Assembly (NCBI GenBank): GCA_934276695.1
Contig: CAKQTF010000035.1
Location: forward strand, 1 to 8,380
DNA length: 8,380 bases
Direction of reading: 5' to 3'
DNA from: an uncultured Spirochaetales bacterium
GTDB taxonomy: Bacteria > Spirochaetota > Spirochaetia > Sphaerochaetales > Sphaerochaetaceae
The notes beneath the pieces were generated by a model. The model did no database searches. It worked only from the letters and a program-made list of their open reading frames with translations, and had not been told where the DNA came from. Positions 1-5,292 of this stretch are shown here, in pieces. The position numbers and the translations under genes were made by a program. The stretch's first letter is position 1; each line of letters starts with the position of its first letter.

Positions 1-411
1 TAAGAGGACAGGAAGAGAGCTTACTGATTCAGCAATGGCCCTGAAATGAAGATATAGCTCTTCTTCTGTAGGCTTCAGGAACATCGGCTGGAGAATCGAG
101 ATCCCATCTGCACCATGCTTAACTGCAAGCTGTGCAAGCCTAACGCATTTCTTTGTCCTGATTGCGCCTATCCCCATATACACAGGGACTCTTCCCTTCA
201 CCTGGTCAATGAGAATAGAGAGCACCTCATCCATCTCATCCTCTTCCATCATGTAGAACTCACCATTAGACCCGAATGCAAGAAGCCCATCGACTCCCTT
301 ATCAATCATGAAGTCTATATGGGTTCTGAATGCATCTTCATCTATGCTCTCGTCATCCCTGATCGGAGTGACGATAGGAACAACTATTCCCTTTATGAAA
401 TCAACGTCCAA
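1..411 (-). CDS. DapA/NanA-family pyruvate-dependent aldolase, N-terminal part (runs off the left edge)
   Basis: Minus-strand frame, open from 411 to the window edge, giving 137 residues that begin (M)DVDFIKGIVVPIVTPI. The opening G-I-V-x-P-x-V-T-P strand, the phosphate/carboxylate-binding loop GSNGEF (residues 47-52), and the following helices and strands (VPVYMGIGA, ADGISILQP) match the TIM barrel of the dihydrodipicolinate synthase/N-acetylneuraminate lyase family. The window ends just before the expected YNxP tyrosine; the Schiff-base lysine also lies outside. Family members form a Schiff base with pyruvate and make or cleave 2-keto acids. Beside an enolase-superfamily enzyme and an IclR regulator, a 2-keto-3-deoxy-sugar-acid aldolase is likelier than lysine-biosynthetic DapA, but this is inference. 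The start is taken as TTG at 411: AGAGGTG lies 5 nt upstream, and the in-frame ATG at 435 overlaps the -10 box of a strong promoter. Family call is secure; substrate is open. Confidence 0.88.
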   Translation of the reverse strand, partial: MDVDFIKGIVVPIVTPIRDDESIDEDAFRTHIDFMIDKGVDGLLAFGSNGEFYMMEEDEMDEVLSILIDQVKGRVPVYMGIGAIRTKKCVRLAQLAVKHGADGISILQPMFLKPTEEELYLHFRAIAESVSSLPVLL

Positions 412-416
412 AATGA

Positions 417-423
417 CACCTCT
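417..423 (-). promoter_or_regulatory. Ribosome binding site that decides a TTG start
   Basis: On the minus strand AGAGGTG is followed by TCATT and then TTG at 411. No comparable site precedes the in-frame ATG at 435, where the upstream bases read CAGCTGCCATAG. The resulting protein start (four residues before F-I-K-G-I-V-V-P) is the normal length for the DapA/NanA family. Confidence 0.65.
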
Positions 424-433
424 ATATGTGCCC

Positions 434-462
434 ATTCTATGGCAGCTGAATTCATCTGTCAA
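434..462 (-). promoter_or_regulatory. Sigma-70-type promoter of the aldolase gene
   Basis: On the minus strand a perfect -35 box TTGACA (457-462) is separated by exactly 17 nt from the -10 box TAGAAT (434-439, five of six consensus bases). Upstream is AT-rich (about 463-505) and could act as an UP element. Predicted transcription starts near 427, giving a leader of about 16 nt before the TTG start. The aldolase gene therefore has its own promoter in the 98-nt gap after the IclR gene, although readthrough from that gene is also possible because no terminator hairpin is seen there. Confidence 0.72.
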
Positions 463-467
463 TTATC

Positions 468-478
468 ATTTGATTTTT
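468..478 (-). promoter_or_regulatory. Candidate operator: third copy of the 11-mer found at the enolase promoter
   Basis: The plus strand reads ATTTGATTTTT (minus strand AAAAATCAAAT) ending 5 bp upstream of the aldolase -35 box. The same 11-mer occurs twice upstream of the enolase-superfamily gene (4234-4244 and 4254-4264). A shared word at two promoters of one putative pathway suggests a common regulator. AT-rich sequence makes chance matches easier, so this is tentative. Confidence 0.42.
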
Positions 479-509
479 CAATATTTTTCAGTTGCAAAAT
501 ATAATGGAA

Positions 510-1301
510 TTATACTGATTGATAACCAAGGACACCGCTGATCCTATCAGCTGTCTCCTTAAGCTTAGGTATGCACGCCTCAATCTCTGCAGCGCTCATG
601 TTCTGAGAGAGAGCACTCACGGAAATACCTGCCACAATCCTGCCTTCCTGATTGAAGATAGGAACAGCAGAGCAGTTATCATCAGCAACGAACTCATTGC
701 GGTCTCTTCCGACCCTTTCCCTCCGTGTCTTCTCAAGCTCCTTGATAAGGGCATCGACTGTGACAATCGTATCCGGTGTATAGCTCTTCAGACCGCATCT
801 TCCTGCCATTGCGGTGATTTCATCATCCGTCATCATGCATGTAAGCACCTTACCGAGGCCTGTGCAGTGGAACGGGACCTTCTTTCCTGGGGTGAAATAT
901 GTGCGTGGAAGGCTGTTTCCATCTATCCTGTCTATTATAAGGATATCATCACCATTTCTGATGCCCATGTTGATATTAGCCTTCGGAAATGAATGCCAAA
1001 GCAGCTCAAGATATGGCATTGTGAGCTTTCTGAGGCTGTTTGACTGAAGCGCTGTCGTAGAAAGCCTGAGGCATTTCATGGAGAGCGAGAATGTGCAGTT
1101 CTGCGGGTCCTTATCGAGATAGCCGGCACTTGCTATGCTGCTGAGCAGCCTGAATGCCATATTCGGATTCACATCAAGACTCTGACACACATCCTGAATT
1201 GATATGGAACTGTTCTTTGAAACAGCCAGATCAAGGATCTGGAAGCATCTCTCAGCCACCTTGATATTGTATTTATCCCCATCAGCACACTTATCCTGCA
1301 C
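510..1301 (-). CDS. IclR-family transcriptional regulator
   Basis: 263 residues, the usual IclR length. A winged helix-turn-helix fills about residues 14-75 (VAERCFQILDLAV, then the recognition region NMAFRLLSSIASAGYL). The effector-binding domain follows, with the family signatures PFHCTGLGKVL (143-153) and the C-terminal block VPIFNQEGRIVAGISVSA (213-230). IclR proteins bind small metabolites such as keto acids and usually repress nearby catabolic genes. Members of the KdgR branch sense 2-keto-3-deoxy-gluconate, which would suit the adjacent aldolase and dehydratase-like genes, but the ligand is inferred from context only. Translation starts at GTG: AAGGGG lies 7 nt upstream and an in-frame TAG closes the frame just before it. 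The gene lies between the terminator of the binding-protein gene and the aldolase promoter, so it is probably its own transcription unit. A short inverted repeat over its putative -10 box suggests autoregulation. Confidence 0.93.
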   Translation of the reverse strand: MQDKCADGDKYNIKVAERCFQILDLAVSKNSSISIQDVCQSLDVNPNMAFRLLSSIASAGYLDKDPQNCTFSLSMKCLRLSTTALQSNSLRKLTMPYLELLWHSFPKANINMGIRNGDDILIIDRIDGNSLPRTYFTPGKKVPFHCTGLGKVLTCMMTDDEITAMAGRCGLKSYTPDTIVTVDALIKELEKTRRERVGRDRNEFVADDNCSAVPIFNQEGRIVAGISVSALSQNMSAAEIEACIPKLKETADRISGVLGYQSV

Positions 1302-1322
1302 AGCATTACCCCTTATCTACTG

Positions 1323-1338
1323 ATAGTACCACAGTACT
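1323..1338 (-). promoter_or_regulatory. Putative IclR-gene promoter (-10) overlapped by an inverted-repeat operator
   Basis: On the minus strand TGGTACTAT reads as an extended -10 element (TGN followed by TACTAT, 1323-1328), though no good -35 box stands 16-18 nt upstream. A perfect 5-bp inverted repeat, AGTAC-CACA-GTACT, occupies 1325-1338 and covers the -10. Predicted transcription starts near 1316, leaving about 15 nt before the GTG start. An operator placed here would let the IclR protein repress its own gene; that role is inferred. Confidence 0.42.
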
Positions 1339-1360
1339 TCAGAAAAATCTCATCATGATT

Positions 1361-1396
1361 GAAAACAAAGGGGGACTCTCCAGATGGAAAGCCCCC
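1361..1396 (-). terminator. Rho-independent terminator after the large binding-protein gene
   Basis: On the minus strand, beginning 23 nt after the TAA of the binding-protein gene, GGGGGCTTTCC pairs with GGAGAGTCCCCC through 11 pairs with one bulged T and a 4-nt ATCT loop. The T-rich tail TTTGTTTTC follows directly. It should end the enolase/binding-protein transcript and separate it from the IclR gene. Confidence 0.85.
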
Positions 1397-1418
1397 GGGA
1401 AATCATGAATGCCGGATA

Positions 1419-2999
1419 TTATCTAGCGTATCCATTCTCTTTTGCATATGAAATTCCCTTCTCATTCCAGTCCTGGCCTCCGATAGACCTGAACTGGTCC
1501 AGGAACTGCTGCCAGCCCTCTGGAGTGAGAGCCCTTGCACCAGTGAAGAACTCTGCAAGTGACTGCTCATAGAATCTGAACACATCTGCATTCGGAGTCG
1601 GCATGCTGTTGGATCCGACAGCGCTTGTCCAGTTTGTCTTTCCCATCTGATCAAGGAATGTCGTCGGTGAGATGACCTTCTTTGAATTAGCTGTGACATA
1701 ATCAGGGAATCTCACTGAGTTCTCTCTTGCATCATTGAAGAACACAAGGTTCCTCAGCTGTGTCTGGACCTGTCCTACTGTTCCAGAGAAGGAGTTATCT
1801 CCAAGATCTCCCTTGCTAGGATTGCCATTTGCATCAAGCACATAGTTAACTCCCTCTGTGCCATATCCGAGAAGGTAATATGCCTCTTCTGAACCCATCC
1901 ATTCAAATAGGCGCTCAATAGCCTCGAGCTTTCCTTCCTTGACGGCCTTCTGTGATACGGCATAGATTCTGAACTGCTTATCTAGAGCACCTGTTGAGCT
2001 CTTGCCTTCCGGTCCTACAGGAGGATTGATGACAACCCATTCGCCCTCTGGAAAGTTGCTGTCAAATGGCTTGTAGTTTGACTCTGCGGAGAGAGCTGCC
2101 CACTGCTCATACATGACACCGAATCTTCCCTGCTTCCATGCAGCCCTGAAATCATCCTTCTTGTATGACAGCCAGTTCGGATCGATCAGGCCCTCATCGC
2201 AGAGGCTCTTGAAATAAACCATGAAATCATAGAACTCAGGCCTGAAAACGTTAAGGCCGAGAGTCTCGCTATTCATCGACCAGAGGCCTGCAACATCAAA
2301 TGCACCCATGATCGGCCATACACGTGATCCCGGATACCCCTTGAATACGGAGTTGGACTCAACATATGCACCATAGCCATATGTATCATTCCTGCCATTT
2401 CCATCCGGATCATTGAATGTGAATGCCCTGAGCACTTCCTTCAGCTCTTCAAGATCCGTTGGGACCTCAAGGCCGAGATTATCAAGCCAGTCCTTTCTGA
2501 TCACGAGTCCTTCAATGCCTGTTCTCTGAGAAGGAACTGACATGCCGTAGTTCTTCCCATTGATTGTTGAATAGTTCATTGAGTCAGGATCAGAATGGTA
2601 CTTCTCTGTTCTTGTAGGCATTGCAGCATAGAAATCATCCGTAAGCTCTGCAATAAGCCCCTGTCTCACAAGATTGACGAGGACAGGCCTGTTTACCATG
2701 AATACATCAGGAAGGTTGTTTGCAGCGCCTGATGCCTGGATCTTGACATCCTGGTCAGATGCATTTGAAGGAAGCGCTGTGAGCTTAAGGTCGATGTTGA
2801 GCTCATCCTTTATGATCTTGTAGCCCACCCAGTCATCAGGAATAGGGCCAGCCTCTGTAACAGCAGCCCCATACCAGAGGTTAATTGTTACTGGCTTATC
2901 AGAAGCTGTAGCTGTCTTTGTCTCTGAAGAGCCATTTGCAAAAACAGAAGCTGTGATCATCGCCATGACAAGAAAAATCGTCAATGCTTTCTTTTTCAT
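1419..2999 (-). CDS. Large secreted ABC solute-binding protein (family 1, AlgQ/LplA-like)
   Basis: 526 residues. An N-terminal signal peptide (MKKK, then a hydrophobic core to about residue 18) ends VFA|NGSS with no lipobox cysteine, so a periplasmic protein cleaved after about residue 21 is expected. The body fits the large cluster of family 1 sugar-binding proteins that includes alginate-binding AlgQ and LplA: LPDVFMVNR (96-104), an EF-hand-like loop D197-P-D-G-N-G-R-N-D205 that probably holds calcium, and DFRAAWKQGRFGVMYEQWAAL (283-303). Such proteins capture oligosaccharides, including uronides, for CUT1 importers. The gene starts 21 nt after the enolase-superfamily gene with a strong AAGGAGAT site, so the two are probably co-transcribed, and a terminator follows. 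No permease genes accompany it, which is odd; it may use permeases elsewhere or those on the plus strand. The ligand is unknown. Confidence 0.9.
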   Translation of the reverse strand: MKKKALTIFLVMAMITASVFANGSSETKTATASDKPVTINLWYGAAVTEAGPIPDDWVGYKIIKDELNIDLKLTALPSNASDQDVKIQASGAANNLPDVFMVNRPVLVNLVRQGLIAELTDDFYAAMPTRTEKYHSDPDSMNYSTINGKNYGMSVPSQRTGIEGLVIRKDWLDNLGLEVPTDLEELKEVLRAFTFNDPDGNGRNDTYGYGAYVESNSVFKGYPGSRVWPIMGAFDVAGLWSMNSETLGLNVFRPEFYDFMVYFKSLCDEGLIDPNWLSYKKDDFRAAWKQGRFGVMYEQWAALSAESNYKPFDSNFPEGEWVVINPPVGPEGKSSTGALDKQFRIYAVSQKAVKEGKLEAIERLFEWMGSEEAYYLLGYGTEGVNYVLDANGNPSKGDLGDNSFSGTVGQVQTQLRNLVFFNDARENSVRFPDYVTANSKKVISPTTFLDQMGKTNWTSAVGSNSMPTPNADVFRFYEQSLAEFFTGARALTPEGWQQFLDQFRSIGGQDWNEKGISYAKENGYAR

Positions 3000-3020
3000 A
3001 ACATATCTCCTTGTTTTGTA

Positions 3021-4160
3021 TTATCTTATGATATTGTTATTAATATAATCCCAATTTATGTCATATCCGAGCCCAGGTGCAGATGGTATGATTACATCAC
3101 CATTCCCGTCCATCTTATCAAAGATGGAATTCAGCCACGGCTTCGGCTTCTCATAATCAAGCAGCGGATGAAGGAGACCTCTCTCAAAGTACCTTCCATC
3201 GATGCCCATTGCACCGAGAAGGTGCAGATTCCCAATATGGCTTCCATGAAGCTCAATAGTCATATTGTTTGCTTCATATAGATGAATTGTCTTAAGCACA
3301 GGAGTGATTCCGCCGCTTGTGATTGCTCCTGCTCTTCCTATGCCTGCTGCCCCATTCCTGATCCAGTTTGCCCTTGTATAATACTTTCCTTCCACTGTCT
3401 CAGGACCGCAGATATTCATTGCTGTATGCCCTGTCAGGAACCTGTATGAAAGCTCTGAATGCTCGTCCATCGGTTCCTCAAGCCACAGGAAATCAAGTTT
3501 CTCAAGGCCTTTTGCCAGTCTGAGAGCCTCCTCCCTGGAGTAATAATGATAAGGATCAAGCATCAGCGGGATCGAAGGCCCTACAGCTTCCCTCACAGCC
3601 CGGCATGCAGCAAGATCCAGGTCCACAGAAGGCTTCGGAATAATAGGAGGCATCCATGTATGAAGCTTTATTGCCTTGTATCCAGCACCTACAAGCTTCA
3701 CGGCATATTCAGCATATGCCTCAGGAGTATCAAGACCTCCCTTTATGTCATCGCCGACCATAATGGAACCATAGCATGGAACCTTATCACGATAAGCGCC
3801 AAGAAGCTTATAAACCGGAAGGCCTGCTGCCTTTCCTGCAATATCCCAGAGCGCGCAGTCGATTGCGCATAGCGTTCTCTCATTTAGCTCTGTCTGAAGC
3901 CTCTGGTACTGAAGGAGACGGCGGTAGATCCGCTCCCTGTAAAGAGGATCCTCGCCTATCAGGATCTGCCTGCAGCCGCCAGTGATGACCTTATCAACCA
4001 TCGGGCCGAAATAGTAACCAGCAGTCCCATCGTCGCATATGATCGAGAGCATTGCCTGCTTTCCATCATGAGGCTTTCCAGGATGGGAGTGGAATTCCCC
4101 ATCCCTGACCATATAGGATGTAACATGTATGAAATCTACCTTGACATCAATGATCCTCAT
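3021..4160 (-). CDS. Enolase-superfamily protein, mandelate racemase/MLE type; putative acid-sugar dehydratase
   Basis: 379 residues, a normal full length. The capping domain (about 1-125, with ERTLCAIDCALWDIAGKAAGLPVYKLLG) is followed by the barrel. Active-site positions readable from the sequence are K165-x-H167 (the KxK strand of the family, with His second), metal ligands D202, E228 and E254 spaced 26 and 26 residues as in mandelate racemase, and H305 in ELHGS, which aligns with the mandelate racemase general base His. The Asp that normally pairs with this His, five residues before GGIT, is G278, and no acidic residue occurs between 258 and 295. Related enzymes abstract a proton next to a carboxylate, and most dehydrate aldonates or aldarates to 2-keto-3-deoxy acids, which fits the nearby aldolase. 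Whether this one dehydrates, epimerises or does something else cannot be told. GGAG lies 5 nt before the ATG. Confidence 0.87.
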   Translation of the reverse strand: MRIIDVKVDFIHVTSYMVRDGEFHSHPGKPHDGKQAMLSIICDDGTAGYYFGPMVDKVITGGCRQILIGEDPLYRERIYRRLLQYQRLQTELNERTLCAIDCALWDIAGKAAGLPVYKLLGAYRDKVPCYGSIMVGDDIKGGLDTPEAYAEYAVKLVGAGYKAIKLHTWMPPIIPKPSVDLDLAACRAVREAVGPSIPLMLDPYHYYSREEALRLAKGLEKLDFLWLEEPMDEHSELSYRFLTGHTAMNICGPETVEGKYYTRANWIRNGAAGIGRAGAITSGGITPVLKTIHLYEANNMTIELHGSHIGNLHLLGAMGIDGRYFERGLLHPLLDYEKPKPWLNSIFDKMDGNGDVIIPSAPGLGYDINWDYINNNIIR

Positions 4161-4180
4161 AACAGCTCCGTTATTTAGAG

Positions 4181-4207
4181 AGTATATTCACCAAATCATT
4201 TTGTCAA
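4181..4207 (-). promoter_or_regulatory. Promoter of the enolase-superfamily/binding-protein operon
   Basis: On the minus strand a perfect -35 box TTGACA (4202-4207) precedes TATACT (4181-4186, five of six consensus bases) with a short 15-nt spacer. Predicted transcription starts near 4174, about 14 nt before the ATG. The sub-optimal spacing suggests an activator is needed, consistent with the repeats directly upstream and the AraC-family gene next door. Confidence 0.58.
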
Positions 4208-4239
4208 ATATCTTTTAATAATTTCATAATGATATTTGA
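4204..4239. repeat. Perfect 9-bp inverted repeat reaching into the enolase-gene -35 box
   Basis: TCAAATATC (4204-4212) and GATATTTGA (4231-4239) are exact reverse complements separated by 18 nt. One arm overlaps the TTGACA box of the enolase-gene promoter; the other overlaps the first direct repeat copy. The centre-to-centre distance of the arms is 27 bp. A protein bound to the promoter-side arm could contact RNA polymerase. Operator function is inferred; the AT-rich context lowers certainty. Confidence 0.5.
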
Positions 4240-4266
4240 TTTTTTATAATGTAATTTGATTTTTTT
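4234..4266. repeat. Tandem direct repeats with a 20-bp period, candidate AraC-family operator
   Basis: The plus strand carries ATTTGATTTTTT at 4234-4245 and again at 4254-4265, exactly 20 bp apart, about two helical turns. AraC-family proteins typically bind direct-repeat half-sites spaced about 21 bp on one face of the helix, and an AraC-family gene lies immediately beside this site. The repeats sit upstream of the -35 box, a reasonable place for an activator. A shorter copy (11 bp) occurs at the aldolase promoter. Confidence 0.52.
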
Positions 4267-4272
4267 AAAAAT

Positions 4273-5172
4273 CTAAGCATTGATATACTTCAGTATGCTC
4301 GGCTGGCAATTTGCCTTACGGAACTCCCTTGGTGATATTCCATAGTATTCATGGAATGCATTCGAGAATGTCGAGAGCCTCGGGTATCCGACACGCCCGG
4401 CAATCGTCTCAACGCTTTCAACGGAGTTCAGAAGAAGAGCCTTAGCCTGCTTCATCCTGAATTCCTTGACAATATCGCCAGGGTTGCGGTCATAGAGCTC
4501 AATGCAGATTCTCGACAGATGGGATCTTGAGTATCCTATCTCAGATGCAAGATCCTGAAGGCTCCAGTCGCAGGAAAGCGTGCCTGCAACCTTTTCCCAT
4601 AGCTTTGACAGCTCTATCCTGTGCTTTGATAGATTGCTGTTGCCAGAAAGCTCCAGGGCTCTACCGAGATTTATCAGGAAAAGCCTCTCATAGAGCTCAA
4701 GGGCCTCATCGCTTCTCGAATCCTGTGCTGTCTCCTCCCTGAGGATTCCGGAAAAAGGTGCAGAGATGGATTCAGGATCCTGTATGTTCTTGAAATCATA
4801 ATCCTCTGTCGCTGGAATGAAGAATGGGGAATCATCCCAGAAAGTGAGCCAGACCATCTCCCAGCGCGTGCCCCCTGATGCCTTCTCGAAGTGTCCTTGC
4901 CCTGATGCGCTCGATATAAACACCTGTCCTGGGACTGTCCTGAATTCCGTTCCATCATCGAAGACAATGATCCCGCTTCCGCTCAGAGTGAGGACAAAGA
5001 CATGGAAGCCACGGTTTGAAGTGCGCTTAAGCCAGAAATCATCACCGAAAACGCCATAGCCTCCCTGCTTGACTTTTGCACTCTTAAATGGTTCCATCTC
5101 TGTAACCTTAGAAGAGAAGAGACGGTCTCCTCCGTTCTGTGGCCCGTGTATTACCTCTTTTTCGATACGCAT
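4273..5172 (-). CDS. AraC-family transcriptional regulator with N-terminal sensor domain
   Basis: 299 residues as called. The first two thirds form a cupin-like ligand-sensing domain (HVFVLTLSGSGIIVFDDGTEFRTVPGQVFI, split here around residues 57-86). The C-terminal third (about 195-287) is the AraC DNA-binding domain: a first helix-turn-helix at SLQDLASEIGYSRSHLSRIC (204-223), and a second at ETIAGRVGYPRLSTFSNAFH (255-274) followed by the signature YYGISPREFRK (276-286). These regulators usually activate sugar-use genes when bound to a sugar. It lies 112 nt upstream of the enolase-superfamily gene on the same strand and is divergent from the transport operon, so either or both may be targets. 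The start is uncertain: no ribosome site precedes the ATG at 5172, and an extended -10 box would begin transcription almost on that ATG. The in-frame ATG at 5097 (274 residues) has AAGG 8 nt upstream. Confidence 0.9.
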   Translation of the reverse strand: MRIEKEVIHGPQNGGDRLFSSKVTEMEPFKSAKVKQGGYGVFGDDFWLKRTSNRGFHVFVLTLSGSGIIVFDDGTEFRTVPGQVFISSASGQGHFEKASGGTRWEMVWLTFWDDSPFFIPATEDYDFKNIQDPESISAPFSGILREETAQDSRSDEALELYERLFLINLGRALELSGNSNLSKHRIELSKLWEKVAGTLSCDWSLQDLASEIGYSRSHLSRICIELYDRNPGDIVKEFRMKQAKALLLNSVESVETIAGRVGYPRLSTFSNAFHEYYGISPREFRKANCQPSILKYINA

Positions 5173-5178
5173 ATACGA

Positions 5179-5187
5179 ATTGTATCA
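5179..5187 (-). promoter_or_regulatory. Putative extended -10 promoter of the AraC-family gene
   Basis: The minus strand reads TGATACAAT: TACAAT (5179-5184) matches the -10 consensus at five of six bases and has the TGN extension. The -35 position 17 nt upstream is poor (TTTCGA). Transcription would start near 5172, on or next to the first ATG of the gene, so the message would be leaderless or translation would begin at 5097. Confidence 0.4.
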
Positions 5188-5223
5188 GAAATGAGATAAA
5201 TTCGAAAGTAATTGAAAAGAACA

Positions 5224-5265
5224 ATGCTTGTTATATCAATACAGCAATCAATATAATCAAAGCAT
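5224..5265. repeat. Interrupted dyad over the plus-strand transport-operon promoter
   Basis: Outer arms ATGCTT (5224-5229) and AAGCAT (5260-5265) and inner arms TTATAT (5231-5236) and ATATAA (5251-5256) are mirrored around about 5244. The two halves are offset by 2 nt (1 nt between left arms, 3 nt between right arms). ATCAATA also occurs twice, 12 bp apart (5235-5241 and 5247-5253). The dyad encloses the -35 and -10 boxes of the plus-strand promoter, so a repressor bound here would block it. No protein can be assigned; the AT-rich inner arms may be chance. Confidence 0.38.
5228..5257 (+). promoter_or_regulatory. Promoter of the plus-strand transport operon
   Basis: A perfect -10 box TATAAT (5252-5257) lies 18 nt after TTGTTA (5228-5233, four of six -35 consensus bases). 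Transcription would start near 5264, giving a leader of about 29 nt that contains AAGGAG (5277-5282), 10 nt before the ATG at 5293. It is the only promoter seen for the four plus-strand genes. Confidence 0.62.
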
Positions 5266-5292
5266 GTTCACTTTTTAAGGAGAGCAGATAAA

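Noticed and set aside
411..435. ATG at 435 as the start of the aldolase gene
   Set aside because: It overlaps the -10 box TAGAAT of a promoter with a perfect -35 and 17-nt spacer, and has no ribosome site.
115..504. Plus-strand open frame of 129 codons at the left end
   Set aside because: It is antisense to the DapA/NanA-family gene, whose minus-strand translation shows clear family motifs. The plus frame has no ribosome site and no recognisable composition.
519..992. Plus-strand open frame of 157 codons
   Set aside because: It lies wholly antisense to the IclR gene, whose conserved motifs explain the region; the plus-strand peptide is rich in Cys and His with no family pattern.
4240..4272. 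T-rich runs after the AraC-family gene as a terminator
   Set aside because: On the minus strand these are A-runs after the stop codon, and no GC-rich stem precedes them. They are better explained as repeated operator sites, and readthrough into the enolase gene remains possible.
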